A stretch of DNA of 9,954 nt from positions 1 through 9,954 of the forward strand of contig CAYMVZ010000092.1 of the NCBI GenBank assembly GCA_964394335.1, in the 5' to 3' direction. The position numbers were made by a program, and so were the translations under genes. Source of the DNA: CAJXCL01 sp964394335. Its GTDB lineage: Bacteria > Nitrospinota > Nitrospinia > CAJXCL01. Shown piece by piece: positions 1 to 7,386 of the stretch. Under the pieces are notes generated by a model. It made no database searches. It worked only from the letters and a program-made list of their open reading frames with translations, and was not told the origin of the DNA. Numbering within the stretch: position 1 is the stretch's first letter; the number at the start of each line of letters is the position of its first letter.

Positions 1-911
1 AATGGATTTAGGTTTTTAATGCCCCGTGCGGAAGCACGGGGTTCTTTACTTTTAATAGCTACGTTTCTTGATTCTATTTTTACTTCTGCTATTTCCATTG
101 AAAAAGTATCTAACATTTTTTTTGTCTCTGCGACAACAACCTGTTTTTTCATTAATTCATTAGTTTCCATCTTCAGGTGACCAAAGAGCTCCTGCAATTT
201 TTCCGATTCCCCGCTAATCGCTTCAATATCGTCTCTTTCTTGTCTCATATCATGGCTCTTCACTTCAATTTCGCTTGCCAGGCTTTTCAGTTCCCCAATG
301 TTCTGCGACGTATTTTTCATTAATTCCTTATAGGAAACAACTTCCTGAACCTGATCGGAAATGCTGTCTAACATATGTTCCAATTTTCCAATATTTTTTT
401 CTGATTTTTTAACCAGCTTATTTTCTTCAGTCAGTTTTTTCATTTTTGATTCCATGTCCCAGATTAAAACATTGAGGCGACCGGCTTCTTCATTAGCCTT
501 CTCCACTAATGTTCTTTGTTGCGTTAAATCTTTAATTTTCCGATTTACGTGTTCAGACAGCAGGTTTAAATTATCGACATCACGTCTGGTGGTATTATAT
601 ATAGAAGTGACTTCCTTAGATGCAGTTTTAATCTCCTTCATCTTAGTTTCAACTTTTTGTATTTCGTCAAATTTCCGTTCAAATTCTACTAAATGACCGT
701 CCATTTTTGGAATTATTTGTTCTACTTTTTCCAGTAAAACTTTTTTTTCAGAGAATTCATCTCCCTTTTTATCGAGAAATTCAAGAAGAATTTGTAAATT
801 CTTTCTTTCCTGTGTGGCAGCTTTAAGAAAACTTTTGAATTCTGAAATATCTATGGACTGATTTGTATCAACATCAATTTTCTCATCTTCTAACGTTTTT
901 TTCTTTTCCAT
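1..911 (-). CDS. Coiled-coil protein of unknown function, 3' end outside window
   Basis: The frame is open from an ATG at 911 to the window edge: 303 complete codons with no stop, so the C-terminus is missing. The start is supported by GAGAGG at 921-926, nine bases upstream. The product is highly charged, rich in Lys, Glu, Leu and Ile with almost no Pro or Gly, and reads as nearly continuous heptad-like coiled coil from about residue 25 to 285. No signal peptide or membrane span is visible, so it is probably cytoplasmic. One less regular stretch (residues 138-153, around NEEAGRLNVLIWDM) may be a hinge or contact site. Residues 291-297 (PRASARG) are encoded by a GC-rich perfect palindrome and look unlike the rest. 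It begins 33 bases after the stop of the large coiled-coil/transglycosylase-like gene, so co-transcription is likely. I do not recognise the family. A partner or scaffold role for the upstream protein is inference only. Confidence 0.8.
   Translation of the reverse strand, partial: MEKKKTLEDEKIDVDTNQSIDISEFKSFLKAATQERKNLQILLEFLDKKGDEFSEKKVLLEKVEQIIPKMDGHLVEFERKFDEIQKVETKMKEIKTASKEVTSIYNTTRRDVDNLNLLSEHVNRKIKDLTQQRTLVEKANEEAGRLNVLIWDMESKMKKLTEENKLVKKSEKNIGKLEHMLDSISDQVQEVVSYKELMKNTSQNIGELKSLASEIEVKSHDMRQERDDIEAISGESEKLQELFGHLKMETNELMKKQVVVAETKKMLDTFSMEIAEVKIESRNVAIKSKEPRASARGIKNLNP
22..41. repeat. GC-rich perfect hairpin inside the coiled-coil reading frame
   Basis: CCCCGTGC and GCACGGGG form a perfect 8-bp stem around a GGAA loop (a GNRA-type tetraloop on the plus strand) in otherwise AT-rich DNA. 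On the plus strand it is followed by TTCTTTACTTTT, so it could act as an intrinsic terminator for a gene converging from the left. On the minus strand it is read through in frame as PRASARG. It may be a dispersed palindromic repeat inserted near the 3' end of the gene. Confidence 0.6.
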
Positions 912-944
912 GGTTAATAACCTCTCAAAAAAGATGTTATTGGT

Positions 945-3900
945 TTATGAAGCCGCATGCATCCTACTAATTTTATATTTTAAATAGCTATCCAGTTTTT
1001 TCTGCTTCAGTAGTATATTATTAGGATAATACTTCCCACCATTATAGAATTTAGTGCTTTTCTTTAAATTTACTATTAGCGCTGTCGGTTTATGAGAGAT
1101 GGGATCTATTATTGGACGTGCAAAATTCTTAATGAGGTTGGAAAAATGATAGGCAGCCATAAAAGCAGCAAAGGTTACATGATTTTCCAGCTTGGAAACC
1201 TTTTCAGGTACTTTAAATCCATCCCGCCTCATATTTTTTAAAATAATCTGTTTTGTAGGGTTATAGATTTGAAACGGGCTTGCTGATTTGCCGTTATCAC
1301 CAAGCAGATTTATAAAAAAAGATTCCTGATGAGCAATTGTAAGCAAGGAAGTAACCGGCACATGAAACTTTTTCGCGGAAATATAGATATCCTGCGCTAA
1401 GTTTTTAGCATAAATATTAATATTTTCAGGAACAGAAATTTTCTTAACTTTGGCAAATGTTTTATAGTTGGAAATGATATATGGAACCATGATTTTTTCA
1501 AAATCTTCTATAGGCATTTCCTCAAGTAATGCAATTGGTTTAAACCTCCCTTTATACACATACTGAATATTTTTATTGTAAATTTTCTCTATAAGCCTAT
1601 TATTATGAATAACATTTGAAGCCGCTGCCTTCTTCTCATAGCCAAGTTTAACAAAGTCATGAAACAGCCTGTCAAAGAAAAGTCCTTCTTCCGACTTCAA
1701 TACTCTCCTTATTGAATAAAGGAGCTGAATGCTATCCATAAGAGTAAGATCTACCGTTTGCCTGTTCATCATTATTTCAAAAAGCCGAAACGCATTTATT
1801 GGGCTATCAAAACGGAGGTCAACAAAGATATCAGCATAATTCGCCCAGAGACCACTGATCCTTTCCGTTTCTTTGCTATCATTCGCCATCACCTCCTCAT
1901 TTGATTCTGTAAGCAATGAAGGAGAAAGGATAGTTAGAGGATTACCCTGCAATATATTTACCTTTTCAATATTTATCGGTTTTTCAGAGTTTTTTTCATC
2001 AAATAGATTAATTTTTTCTTTATAATCCGGCACAGTTGATAGGGTATTCATTTCATCGCTTAATTTATCAATATCAGCATTATCCGTTTTGATATTAGAT
2101 GCGAGCAGACTTTTTTCATTAAAGTAAGTTTTATTTGTGTTATATACCAGAAGATAAGAAAAAAAACTTAATATAAAAAAAACTACCACTCCTGTTTGAA
2201 GAAGAGGGGTAGATCCAATGCTTTCCACTCGGGGCATAAAATCAAACAATTTTTTTATAGATTTTACATTGTCTAATCTGCTATCCAAAACATGTTTAGA
2301 GCGCTCCTCAAGATATGGGATTTCAAAGGTAGCCACCTGTCTGTTACTATTTAAAGTACCTTCTAAACAAAGCTTATTTAATTTTTTTTCTAAATCGTCA
2401 TTTTGATAGATAAGAATATCTATGTCTATCCTGTTTAAGTATGCTCCATGAAACTTGCAGCATAATTCCTTATATTTTTCTTGAATAGATTGTTGTTCTT
2501 TTAGATAAAGATTTACATTTCTTTCCTCATTTTCTAAAGATTTCCTCCCGCTTTGTATTTCCAGTAAAATATTTTTAAGCATATCCTCAATATTTGCATG
2601 GATATCGAGGATCGTTTTTAAAACTTTATCATTGTACACGTAAGAAATTTCAAACAATTCATGAGTAGTTGCTAAATCGATTCTCAAACCGATTAGTTTT
2701 TCATAAACATCCATCAAAAGATTTTCGTTATCAAGAACCTTTTCTTTGGTTAGTTCAACAAACACCTGCCATTTAGCAACTAATGAATTGTGCTGATCGC
2801 CTCTTTCTTTCAAGGAAAACAGTTTGGCACCTTTTTCCTTTTTGGTACTAAATAGCGCTTCTTCAAATTCATCAATACGATTCCCTTTTTTTGCTAAGAG
2901 TATTCCATTTTTTGAGATTTTTTTCTGAAGCTTCACAGCTCTTTGAGGCAAAAGTTTATCTGACAACTCACTTTTTATACCTTCAAGCCATTTCTTATCC
3001 TTTAGAATCTTATTCGCAAGGTTATCCCCCTGTTTTAATATTTTTTTGTTTTTTTGATGAATCGAATCAATCTCTTTATACAGCCTTTCCGTTTCCAGAT
3101 AAACGTCAGAAAAAAACTCTTCATATTTGTTTTTATTAGAATCAAAATCATTCCGGATATAACCGTTACTTGTTTTGTGTCTCTTTAAAATTTTGCCTTG
3201 AGTTTCTAAAGACCTTTTCGTACGGTTTGTCTCTATGAGGATACATGATTCCAGGCTATGGTAAACAGCAGATATTTTATCTATATACTCCAATTCAGAT
3301 TGCTGATCCTTAATCTTGTAAGTCAGTAACTTGATTTCCTTTGCCAGACTGTCTTTATAAGAAATATCATTTTTCAGGTTGTGCTCGAGCTGTAACAGTT
3401 CGTCCGATATGTCTGAGTATTTTTTATATATCTCATCTCTAATAGTGGTTAACTTTTTAATTTCAGCCGAAATGCTATTTAGCTCAGTTTTTTGCTTCTT
3501 ATAAGTCACCACCAACTGCATGTATTTACTTTTTTCCTTGTCACACTCTTTTAAAATAGTACCTGGTTTGCCATCATTTTTTTTATTCTTTTCCAACTGT
3601 TCAAGGTCGAGAGACTTAGCATATGGAGCTAATGATTTGATTTTTTTTATCAAGCTGTCCTTGTAAGAAATATCATTTTCAAGGCTGCGTTCTAATTGTG
3701 AAAGTGCTTCCGATATATTTGAATGTTTTTTATTGACATCATTTCTGTTATTTGAAAACTTTTGAATTTTATCCCAAATGCTTTTTACGTCCACCTTCTT
3801 ATCTCTAAAAGACTGAAGCAACTCCATGTACTTTACTTTATCTTTCCCCAAGGCTTTTGGGGCAAATTCCAACATAACCTTCTCTTTTTGTTCGAGTTCA

Positions 3901-4616
3901 ATATATTTGGAATATAAACTTATCCTTTTTTTCAGGTTTCGTAATTTTTTCTTTCCTTCAAATACTGACTTTTTCAGAGCATCAATTCTTTTGTTTTCTT
4001 CATTAATCGTATGAACTTCGTTCTCAACCACATACTTTGCTTTTAGCTTATTCTGAAACTGAACGGACAAGCTTTTGACCTTTTTTATGTGATCACGATA
4101 TTCCTCTTTCGATTTAGACAATGTTTGATAGTTTTTTTTCATGCTATCATTCGTCATTTGCTTTAAGTTCTTCAATAGCTCTAAATTGACTTTAGGAGAA
4201 GGTTTGTATTTCTCATTTTTTGGATTCGAAAGATGCCGGTTTAATATATCCGAAATTTCGGCATGGTCAGGATTATCAGGATTGATAATTTTTTTATTTT
4301 GTATTTTTTTATAAAAACTTTTAATCTTACTTTCTGAGGATATTAAGAGAAGCAGCTTTAGATGGGTAAGACCTTCTTTAAAATAAATTCGCCTGCGGGG
4401 TAATAATTGATATTCATCTTCATCTATTAAGTCATCAAGACTAAGACTAACTTTTTTATCATAACCATTTGACAAATAACTGGTTTTAAAAATATTTTGA
4501 TGTTTCTTTATAAAATTAATGGAATCCGGATCTGATGTTGATAAAATTTTTTCTATCAGTTCTTCCATAAAAGAAACTGTTTTCTTTCTCCTTCTGAATT
4601 TCTTTTTTTGCGTCAT
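945..4616 (-). CDS. Membrane-anchored giant coiled-coil protein with C-terminal lytic-transglycosylase-like (SLT) domain
   Basis: This 1223-residue protein has a very basic N-terminus (KKKFRRRKK), a possibly globular part to about residue 140, and a long Lys/Glu-rich coiled coil from about 145 to 790. One hydrophobic span follows at about 809-825 (GVVVFFILSFFSYLLVY), preceded by positive residues, which predicts N-in/C-out topology. The periplasmic part ends in an SLT-like fold: HQES with candidate catalytic Glu1098, then GDNGKSASPFQI (1106-1117), an alpha-helical stretch, and FYNGG (1190-1194), which matches the family's YNxG motif. Known SLT enzymes cleave MurNAc-GlcNAc bonds of peptidoglycan; activity here is inferred. 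Residues 232-436 contain two copies of a ~102-residue unit. The ATG at 4616 lies 16 bases after the asd stop without a clear Shine-Dalgarno, so translational coupling is likely; Met17 is an alternative start. It could anchor an internal filament or scaffold to the wall, but that is speculation. Confidence 0.85.
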   Translation of the reverse strand: MTQKKKFRRRKKTVSFMEELIEKILSTSDPDSINFIKKHQNIFKTSYLSNGYDKKVSLSLDDLIDEDEYQLLPRRRIYFKEGLTHLKLLLLISSESKIKSFYKKIQNKKIINPDNPDHAEISDILNRHLSNPKNEKYKPSPKVNLELLKNLKQMTNDSMKKNYQTLSKSKEEYRDHIKKVKSLSVQFQNKLKAKYVVENEVHTINEENKRIDALKKSVFEGKKKLRNLKKRISLYSKYIELEQKEKVMLEFAPKALGKDKVKYMELLQSFRDKKVDVKSIWDKIQKFSNNRNDVNKKHSNISEALSQLERSLENDISYKDSLIKKIKSLAPYAKSLDLEQLEKNKKNDGKPGTILKECDKEKSKYMQLVVTYKKQKTELNSISAEIKKLTTIRDEIYKKYSDISDELLQLEHNLKNDISYKDSLAKEIKLLTYKIKDQQSELEYIDKISAVYHSLESCILIETNRTKRSLETQGKILKRHKTSNGYIRNDFDSNKNKYEEFFSDVYLETERLYKEIDSIHQKNKKILKQGDNLANKILKDKKWLEGIKSELSDKLLPQRAVKLQKKISKNGILLAKKGNRIDEFEEALFSTKKEKGAKLFSLKERGDQHNSLVAKWQVFVELTKEKVLDNENLLMDVYEKLIGLRIDLATTHELFEISYVYNDKVLKTILDIHANIEDMLKNILLEIQSGRKSLENEERNVNLYLKEQQSIQEKYKELCCKFHGAYLNRIDIDILIYQNDDLEKKLNKLCLEGTLNSNRQVATFEIPYLEERSKHVLDSRLDNVKSIKKLFDFMPRVESIGSTPLLQTGVVVFFILSFFSYLLVYNTNKTYFNEKSLLASNIKTDNADIDKLSDEMNTLSTVPDYKEKINLFDEKNSEKPINIEKVNILQGNPLTILSPSLLTESNEEVMANDSKETERISGLWANYADIFVDLRFDSPINAFRLFEIMMNRQTVDLTLMDSIQLLYSIRRVLKSEEGLFFDRLFHDFVKLGYEKKAAASNVIHNNRLIEKIYNKNIQYVYKGRFKPIALLEEMPIEDFEKIMVPYIISNYKTFAKVKKISVPENINIYAKNLAQDIYISAKKFHVPVTSLLTIAHQESFFINLLGDNGKSASPFQIYNPTKQIILKNMRRDGFKVPEKVSKLENHVTFAAFMAAYHFSNLIKNFARPIIDPISHKPTALIVNLKKSTKFYNGGKYYPNNILLKQKKLDSYLKYKISRMHAAS
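3312..3923 (-). repeat. Two tandem ~102-codon units inside the coiled-coil gene
   Basis: Residues 260-334 and 362-436 of the large coiled-coil protein align without gaps at an offset of exactly 102 residues (306 bases). By hand count about 35 of 75 positions are identical. The best-conserved core is LEN/LKN followed by DISYKDSL. The similarity extends weakly upstream (YSKYIELEQKEK against YAKSLDLEQLEK), which suggests full-length units of about 232-333 and 334-435. At DNA level the core GAAATATCAT recurs at 3361 and 3667. The copies have diverged, so this is an old in-frame duplication that lengthened the rod. Confidence 0.8.
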
Positions 4617-4632
4617 ATAATTTCAGGAAAAA

Positions 4633-5652
4633 TTATTTATCTGAACCAACCAGACATTCTACAATTTGCACGGCATTTAAAGCAGCACCTTTTCTAATAT
4701 TATCCGAAACAATCCAAAGATTTATCCCCTTTTCTATAGAATTATCTTCCCGAATTCTCCCTACAAAGACTTCATCTTTTCCGGCAGCTTGAATAGCTAC
4801 AGGATATTCCGATTTTTCAGGATAATCAAGCACTTTTACAGATGGAGCGTTAGACAGAAGCTTTTTGACTTCCTCTCCAGAAATTTTTTCTTTTGTCTCA
4901 ATATTCACTGACTCAGAATGTCCTGAATAAACTGGAACCCGTACCGTCGTGGCTGTTACAGAAATAGCTTTATCATCCATAATTTTTTTTGTTTCATCAA
5001 TCATTTTTACTTCTTCTTTTGTGTACCCGTTTTCCAAAAAAACATCGATATGCGGCAAACAGTTGAAAGCGATTTGATGCGGATAAACAGAACAAATCGC
5101 GGGTTTGGAATTTAAAACATCTTGAGTTTGAATTGAAAGCTCTTCAATTGCCTTTTTACCTGATCCTGATACTGCCTGATAAGTGGAAACAACAATTCTT
5201 TTGATGCCGACTTTATCATAGATAGGTTTTAAAGCGACAACCATTTGAATAGTAGAACAGTTTGGGTTTGCGATAATCCCATGATGCTCTTTAATTTTTT
5301 CAGGATTTACTTCCGGTACTACTAATGGTATTTCATCCTGCATACGAAAGGCGCTACTGTTATCGACAACCACAGCGCCTGCCTTCACAGCCGAAGGAGC
5401 AAACTCCTTACTTCTTGCCGCACCTGCGGAAAAGAGCGCGATATCAATCCCTTCAAATGAATCATGGGTCAATGTGCGGATCGCAATCGATTCGCCATGA
5501 AACTTTATGAGTTTTCCCTCTGATCGCTCCGACGCAAGCAATAATAGACTATCTACCGGGAAATTACGTTCCTGGAGTATTTCTATCATGGCATTTCCTA
5601 CAGCTCCTGTCGCACCTGCAACTGCAACATTATATTTTTCTTTTTTTAACAT
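4633..5652 (-). CDS. asd: Aspartate-semialdehyde dehydrogenase
   Basis: Asd catalyses the NADPH-dependent reduction of aspartyl phosphate to aspartate semialdehyde. This is the branch point to lysine/diaminopimelate, threonine and methionine, and it acts in the cytoplasm. The 339 residues are the usual length. The N-terminal Rossmann motif is GATGAVG (13-19). The active-site cysteine is Cys132 in NPNCSTIQ, SGSGKKA (162-168) follows, and the catalytic histidine is His245 in VPVYSGHSE. The ATG at 5652 has only a weak upstream GGTGA. It sits 90 bases after leuB and 16 bases before the large coiled-coil/transglycosylase-like gene, in the same direction. Diaminopimelate is a peptidoglycan precursor, so its place beside a wall-enzyme-like gene may be meaningful, though simple operon packing would also explain it. 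No key residue appears to be missing. Confidence 0.97.
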   Translation of the reverse strand: MLKKEKYNVAVAGATGAVGNAMIEILQERNFPVDSLLLLASERSEGKLIKFHGESIAIRTLTHDSFEGIDIALFSAGAARSKEFAPSAVKAGAVVVDNSSAFRMQDEIPLVVPEVNPEKIKEHHGIIANPNCSTIQMVVALKPIYDKVGIKRIVVSTYQAVSGSGKKAIEELSIQTQDVLNSKPAICSVYPHQIAFNCLPHIDVFLENGYTKEEVKMIDETKKIMDDKAISVTATTVRVPVYSGHSESVNIETKEKISGEEVKKLLSNAPSVKVLDYPEKSEYPVAIQAAGKDEVFVGRIREDNSIEKGINLWIVSDNIRKGAALNAVQIVECLVGSDK

Positions 5653-5686
5653 AATTCACCGAACAATTTGCCGCAAATCGTCAGGA

Positions 5687-5703
5687 CTCTGCGCCTTTGT
5701 GCC
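5687..5703 (-). repeat. Short degenerate tandem repeat in the leuB-asd gap
   Basis: The 90-base gap between leuB and asd contains, on the minus strand, GGCACAAA followed by GGCGCAGA (an 8-base unit repeated with changes). Related GGCATAAAG and GGCATTGAAG strings lie further upstream in the same gap. It resembles dispersed GGCACAAAGGC-type intergenic repeats that I recall from other bacterial genomes, but I cannot confirm that here. I see no terminator or promoter in this gap. Confidence 0.35.
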
Positions 5704-5742
5704 CCTTCCCTTTTTAACTTTATGCCTTCTGCTTCAATGCCT

Positions 5743-6822
5743 CTAATTTATTTCTTTCAAAATCAAGTCACCCATTTCCTTTGTCCCCACCAGTTTGCCG
5801 CTGTTATCCATAATATCTTTAGTTCTAAAACCATTTTGCAGAATTTTCTCGACAGCACTTTCAATTATCTCAGATACCTCATCCATACCAAAAGAGTATT
5901 TAAACATCATAGCAATAGACATGATAGTAGCGATAGGATTTGCTATATCTTGACCAGCGATATCCGGCGCGCTTCCATGAATAGGCTCATACATTCCATT
6001 GTTTCCACCTAAACTTGCTGATGGAAGCATTCCAATAGAACCGGTCAGCATGGCGGCTTCATCACTTAAAATGTCCCCAAACATATTAGTTGTTACAATA
6101 ACATCAAACTGTTTCGGATCTTTTACCAACTGCATAGCGCAATTATCGACATACATGTGAGAAAGCTCTATGTCTTGATAATCAGCGTGGACTCCCGTTA
6201 CCACTTTTCGCCATAGTTCAGTACTTTCCAATACATTGGCTTTATCTACAGAAAGAACCTTTTTCTTCCTCTTTGATGCGACTTCAAAAGCTATTTTTGC
6301 AATTCTTTTTATTTCCGGAGTCGTATAAACAAGAGTATTAACCCCTTTCTCATTTCCATCTTCTAATTTTTCAACCCCTTTCGGTTTTCCAAAGTAAATG
6401 CCGCCAACCAGCTCTCTAACAATCATAATATCCGTATTTTCAATAACTTCTCTCTTTAAACTTGAAGCATTAATTAAAGTAGTAAATACTTTAGCGGGAC
6501 GTAAATTTGCGTATAGCTCTAACTTGTCTCTGAGCCCCAAAAGGGCTCTTTCCGGTCTGATTTTATAATCGAGATTTTCCCATTTTGGTCCACCCACCGC
6601 TCCCAAAATAACCGCATCCGCATTCTTTGCCAGGTCAAGGGAAGATTGAGGCAATGGTTCCCCGTATTTATCAATAGCAGCGCCTCCAATAATACCTTCT
6701 TGCAGTTCAAAAGAGAATCCATACCTTTCCGCTATTGCGGTAAAAATTTTAATCCCTTCGCGAACCACCTCAGGTCCAATACCATCCCCGGGTAATACGG
6801 CAATTTGATGTTTTTTATTCAA
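5743..6822 (-). CDS. leuB: 3-isopropylmalate dehydrogenase
   Basis: LeuB oxidatively decarboxylates 3-isopropylmalate with NAD+ and a divalent metal, the third leucine-specific step. The 359 residues are the normal length. Motifs in order are PGDGIGPEV (11-19), GAVGGPKW (74-81), RPERALLGLR (89-98), RELVGGIYFG (136-145, with Tyr143; Val replaces the more usual Thr), DKANVLE (193-199, with Lys194), metal-site aspartates Asp226, Asp250 and Asp254 within NMFGDILSDEAA, and HGSAPDIAG (282-290). The RELxGG pattern favours LeuB over isocitrate or homoisocitrate dehydrogenases. The start is TTG at 6822, not ATG. It overlaps the leuD stop as TTGA (4 bases) and follows an AAGGA sequence inside leuD, and no in-frame ATG exists before the PGDGIGPEV motif. 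Translation is probably coupled to leuD. Confidence 0.97.
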   Translation of the reverse strand: MNKKHQIAVLPGDGIGPEVVREGIKIFTAIAERYGFSFELQEGIIGGAAIDKYGEPLPQSSLDLAKNADAVILGAVGGPKWENLDYKIRPERALLGLRDKLELYANLRPAKVFTTLINASSLKREVIENTDIMIVRELVGGIYFGKPKGVEKLEDGNEKGVNTLVYTTPEIKRIAKIAFEVASKRKKKVLSVDKANVLESTELWRKVVTGVHADYQDIELSHMYVDNCAMQLVKDPKQFDVIVTTNMFGDILSDEAAMLTGSIGMLPSASLGGNNGMYEPIHGSAPDIAGQDIANPIATIMSIAMMFKYSFGMDEVSEIIESAVEKILQNGFRTKDIMDNSGKLVGTKEMGDLILKEIN

Positions 6823-7325
6823 TTATCCTTTTTATCCCCCATTTTCTTTTTAATGTGCTTAATCAATCCTCCATCATCTATCAGTTCCTGCATAAATGAC
6901 GGTATGGGCTGAGTTTTATATGTCTCGTTTTTTGTAACATTTTTTATGATGCCGGCATTGGTGTCCACTTCTATTTGATCTCCTGTCTCGATTTTTATTG
7001 ATGCTTCAGCACTTTCAAATATTGGAAGACCCATGTTAAAGGAATTTCTGTAAAAAATTCTCGCAAATGTTTTTGCTATAACACAGGAAATTCCCGTTTC
7101 TTTTATAGCAATGGGGGCGTGTTCCCGCGATGAACCACACCCGAAATTTTTTTCCGCCACAATAATATCTCCTCTCTTCATTTTTTGCATGAATTGAGGA
7201 TCAGCATCTTCCATGCAATGTTTTGCAAGCTCCTTTGGGTCTGATGTATTTAAATAGCGTGCTGGAATAATCGCGTCAGTATCAATATTCGCTCCAAATT
7301 TCCATCCTTTTCCTTTTAAGATCAT
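6819..7325 (-). CDS. leuD: 3-isopropylmalate dehydratase small subunit (short form)
   Basis: LeuD pairs with the [4Fe-4S] large subunit LeuC to isomerise 2-isopropylmalate to 3-isopropylmalate. At 168 residues it is the short form seen in archaea and many anaerobic bacteria, against about 200 in the E. coli type. Family motifs are NIDTDAIIPARYL (13-25), GCGSSREHAP (62-71, the swivelling-domain loop that contacts substrate) and YRNSFNMGLP (92-101). The ATG at 7325 is supported by GGAG at 7332-7335 with six bases between. It is the first gene of the minus-strand string. LeuC is not in the window and must be encoded elsewhere, which is not unusual. Short LeuD proteins can be confused with homoaconitase small subunits; adjacent leuB supports the leucine role. 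Confidence 0.95.
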   Translation of the reverse strand: MILKGKGWKFGANIDTDAIIPARYLNTSDPKELAKHCMEDADPQFMQKMKRGDIIVAEKNFGCGSSREHAPIAIKETGISCVIAKTFARIFYRNSFNMGLPIFESAEASIKIETGDQIEVDTNAGIIKNVTKNETYKTQPIPSFMQELIDDGGLIKHIKKKMGDKKDN

Positions 7326-7350
7326 CTAAATCTCCAGTGAAGCTCCCCTA

Positions 7351-7365
7351 CCTGCAAGCTGCGGG
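7351..7365. repeat. Small hairpin in the leuD leader
   Basis: CCTGCA and TGCGGG can pair as six base pairs (one G-T) around an AGC loop; flanking CCCC (7345-7348) offers a competing pairing with GGGG at 7363-7366. It lies between the predicted transcription start and the leuD Shine-Dalgarno, so it would be in the mRNA leader. There is no U-tract. It may be a degenerate copy of a dispersed palindrome rather than a regulator. Confidence 0.35.
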
Positions 7366-7369
7366 GAAC

Positions 7370-7384
7370 ATGTTTGTTAAACAT
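7370..7384. promoter_or_regulatory. Perfect 6-bp palindrome downstream of the leuD promoter
   Basis: ATGTTT, GTT, AAACAT is a perfect inverted repeat with a 3-base centre, lying just downstream of the predicted leuD transcription start. Its position would suit a repressor operator, but AT-rich DNA produces such palindromes by chance and no known regulator motif is recognised. Confidence 0.25.
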
Positions 7385-7386
7385 TT

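Noticed and set aside
361..696. A 111-codon open frame on the plus strand
   Set aside because: It is the antisense of the coiled-coil gene. Its Ser/Phe/Leu-rich product is the usual mirror of Lys/Glu-rich codons, and it has no ribosome-binding site.
5668..6012. A 114-codon open frame on the plus strand over the leuB 3' end
   Set aside because: It overlaps the conserved C-terminal part of LeuB in antisense and shows no family motif.
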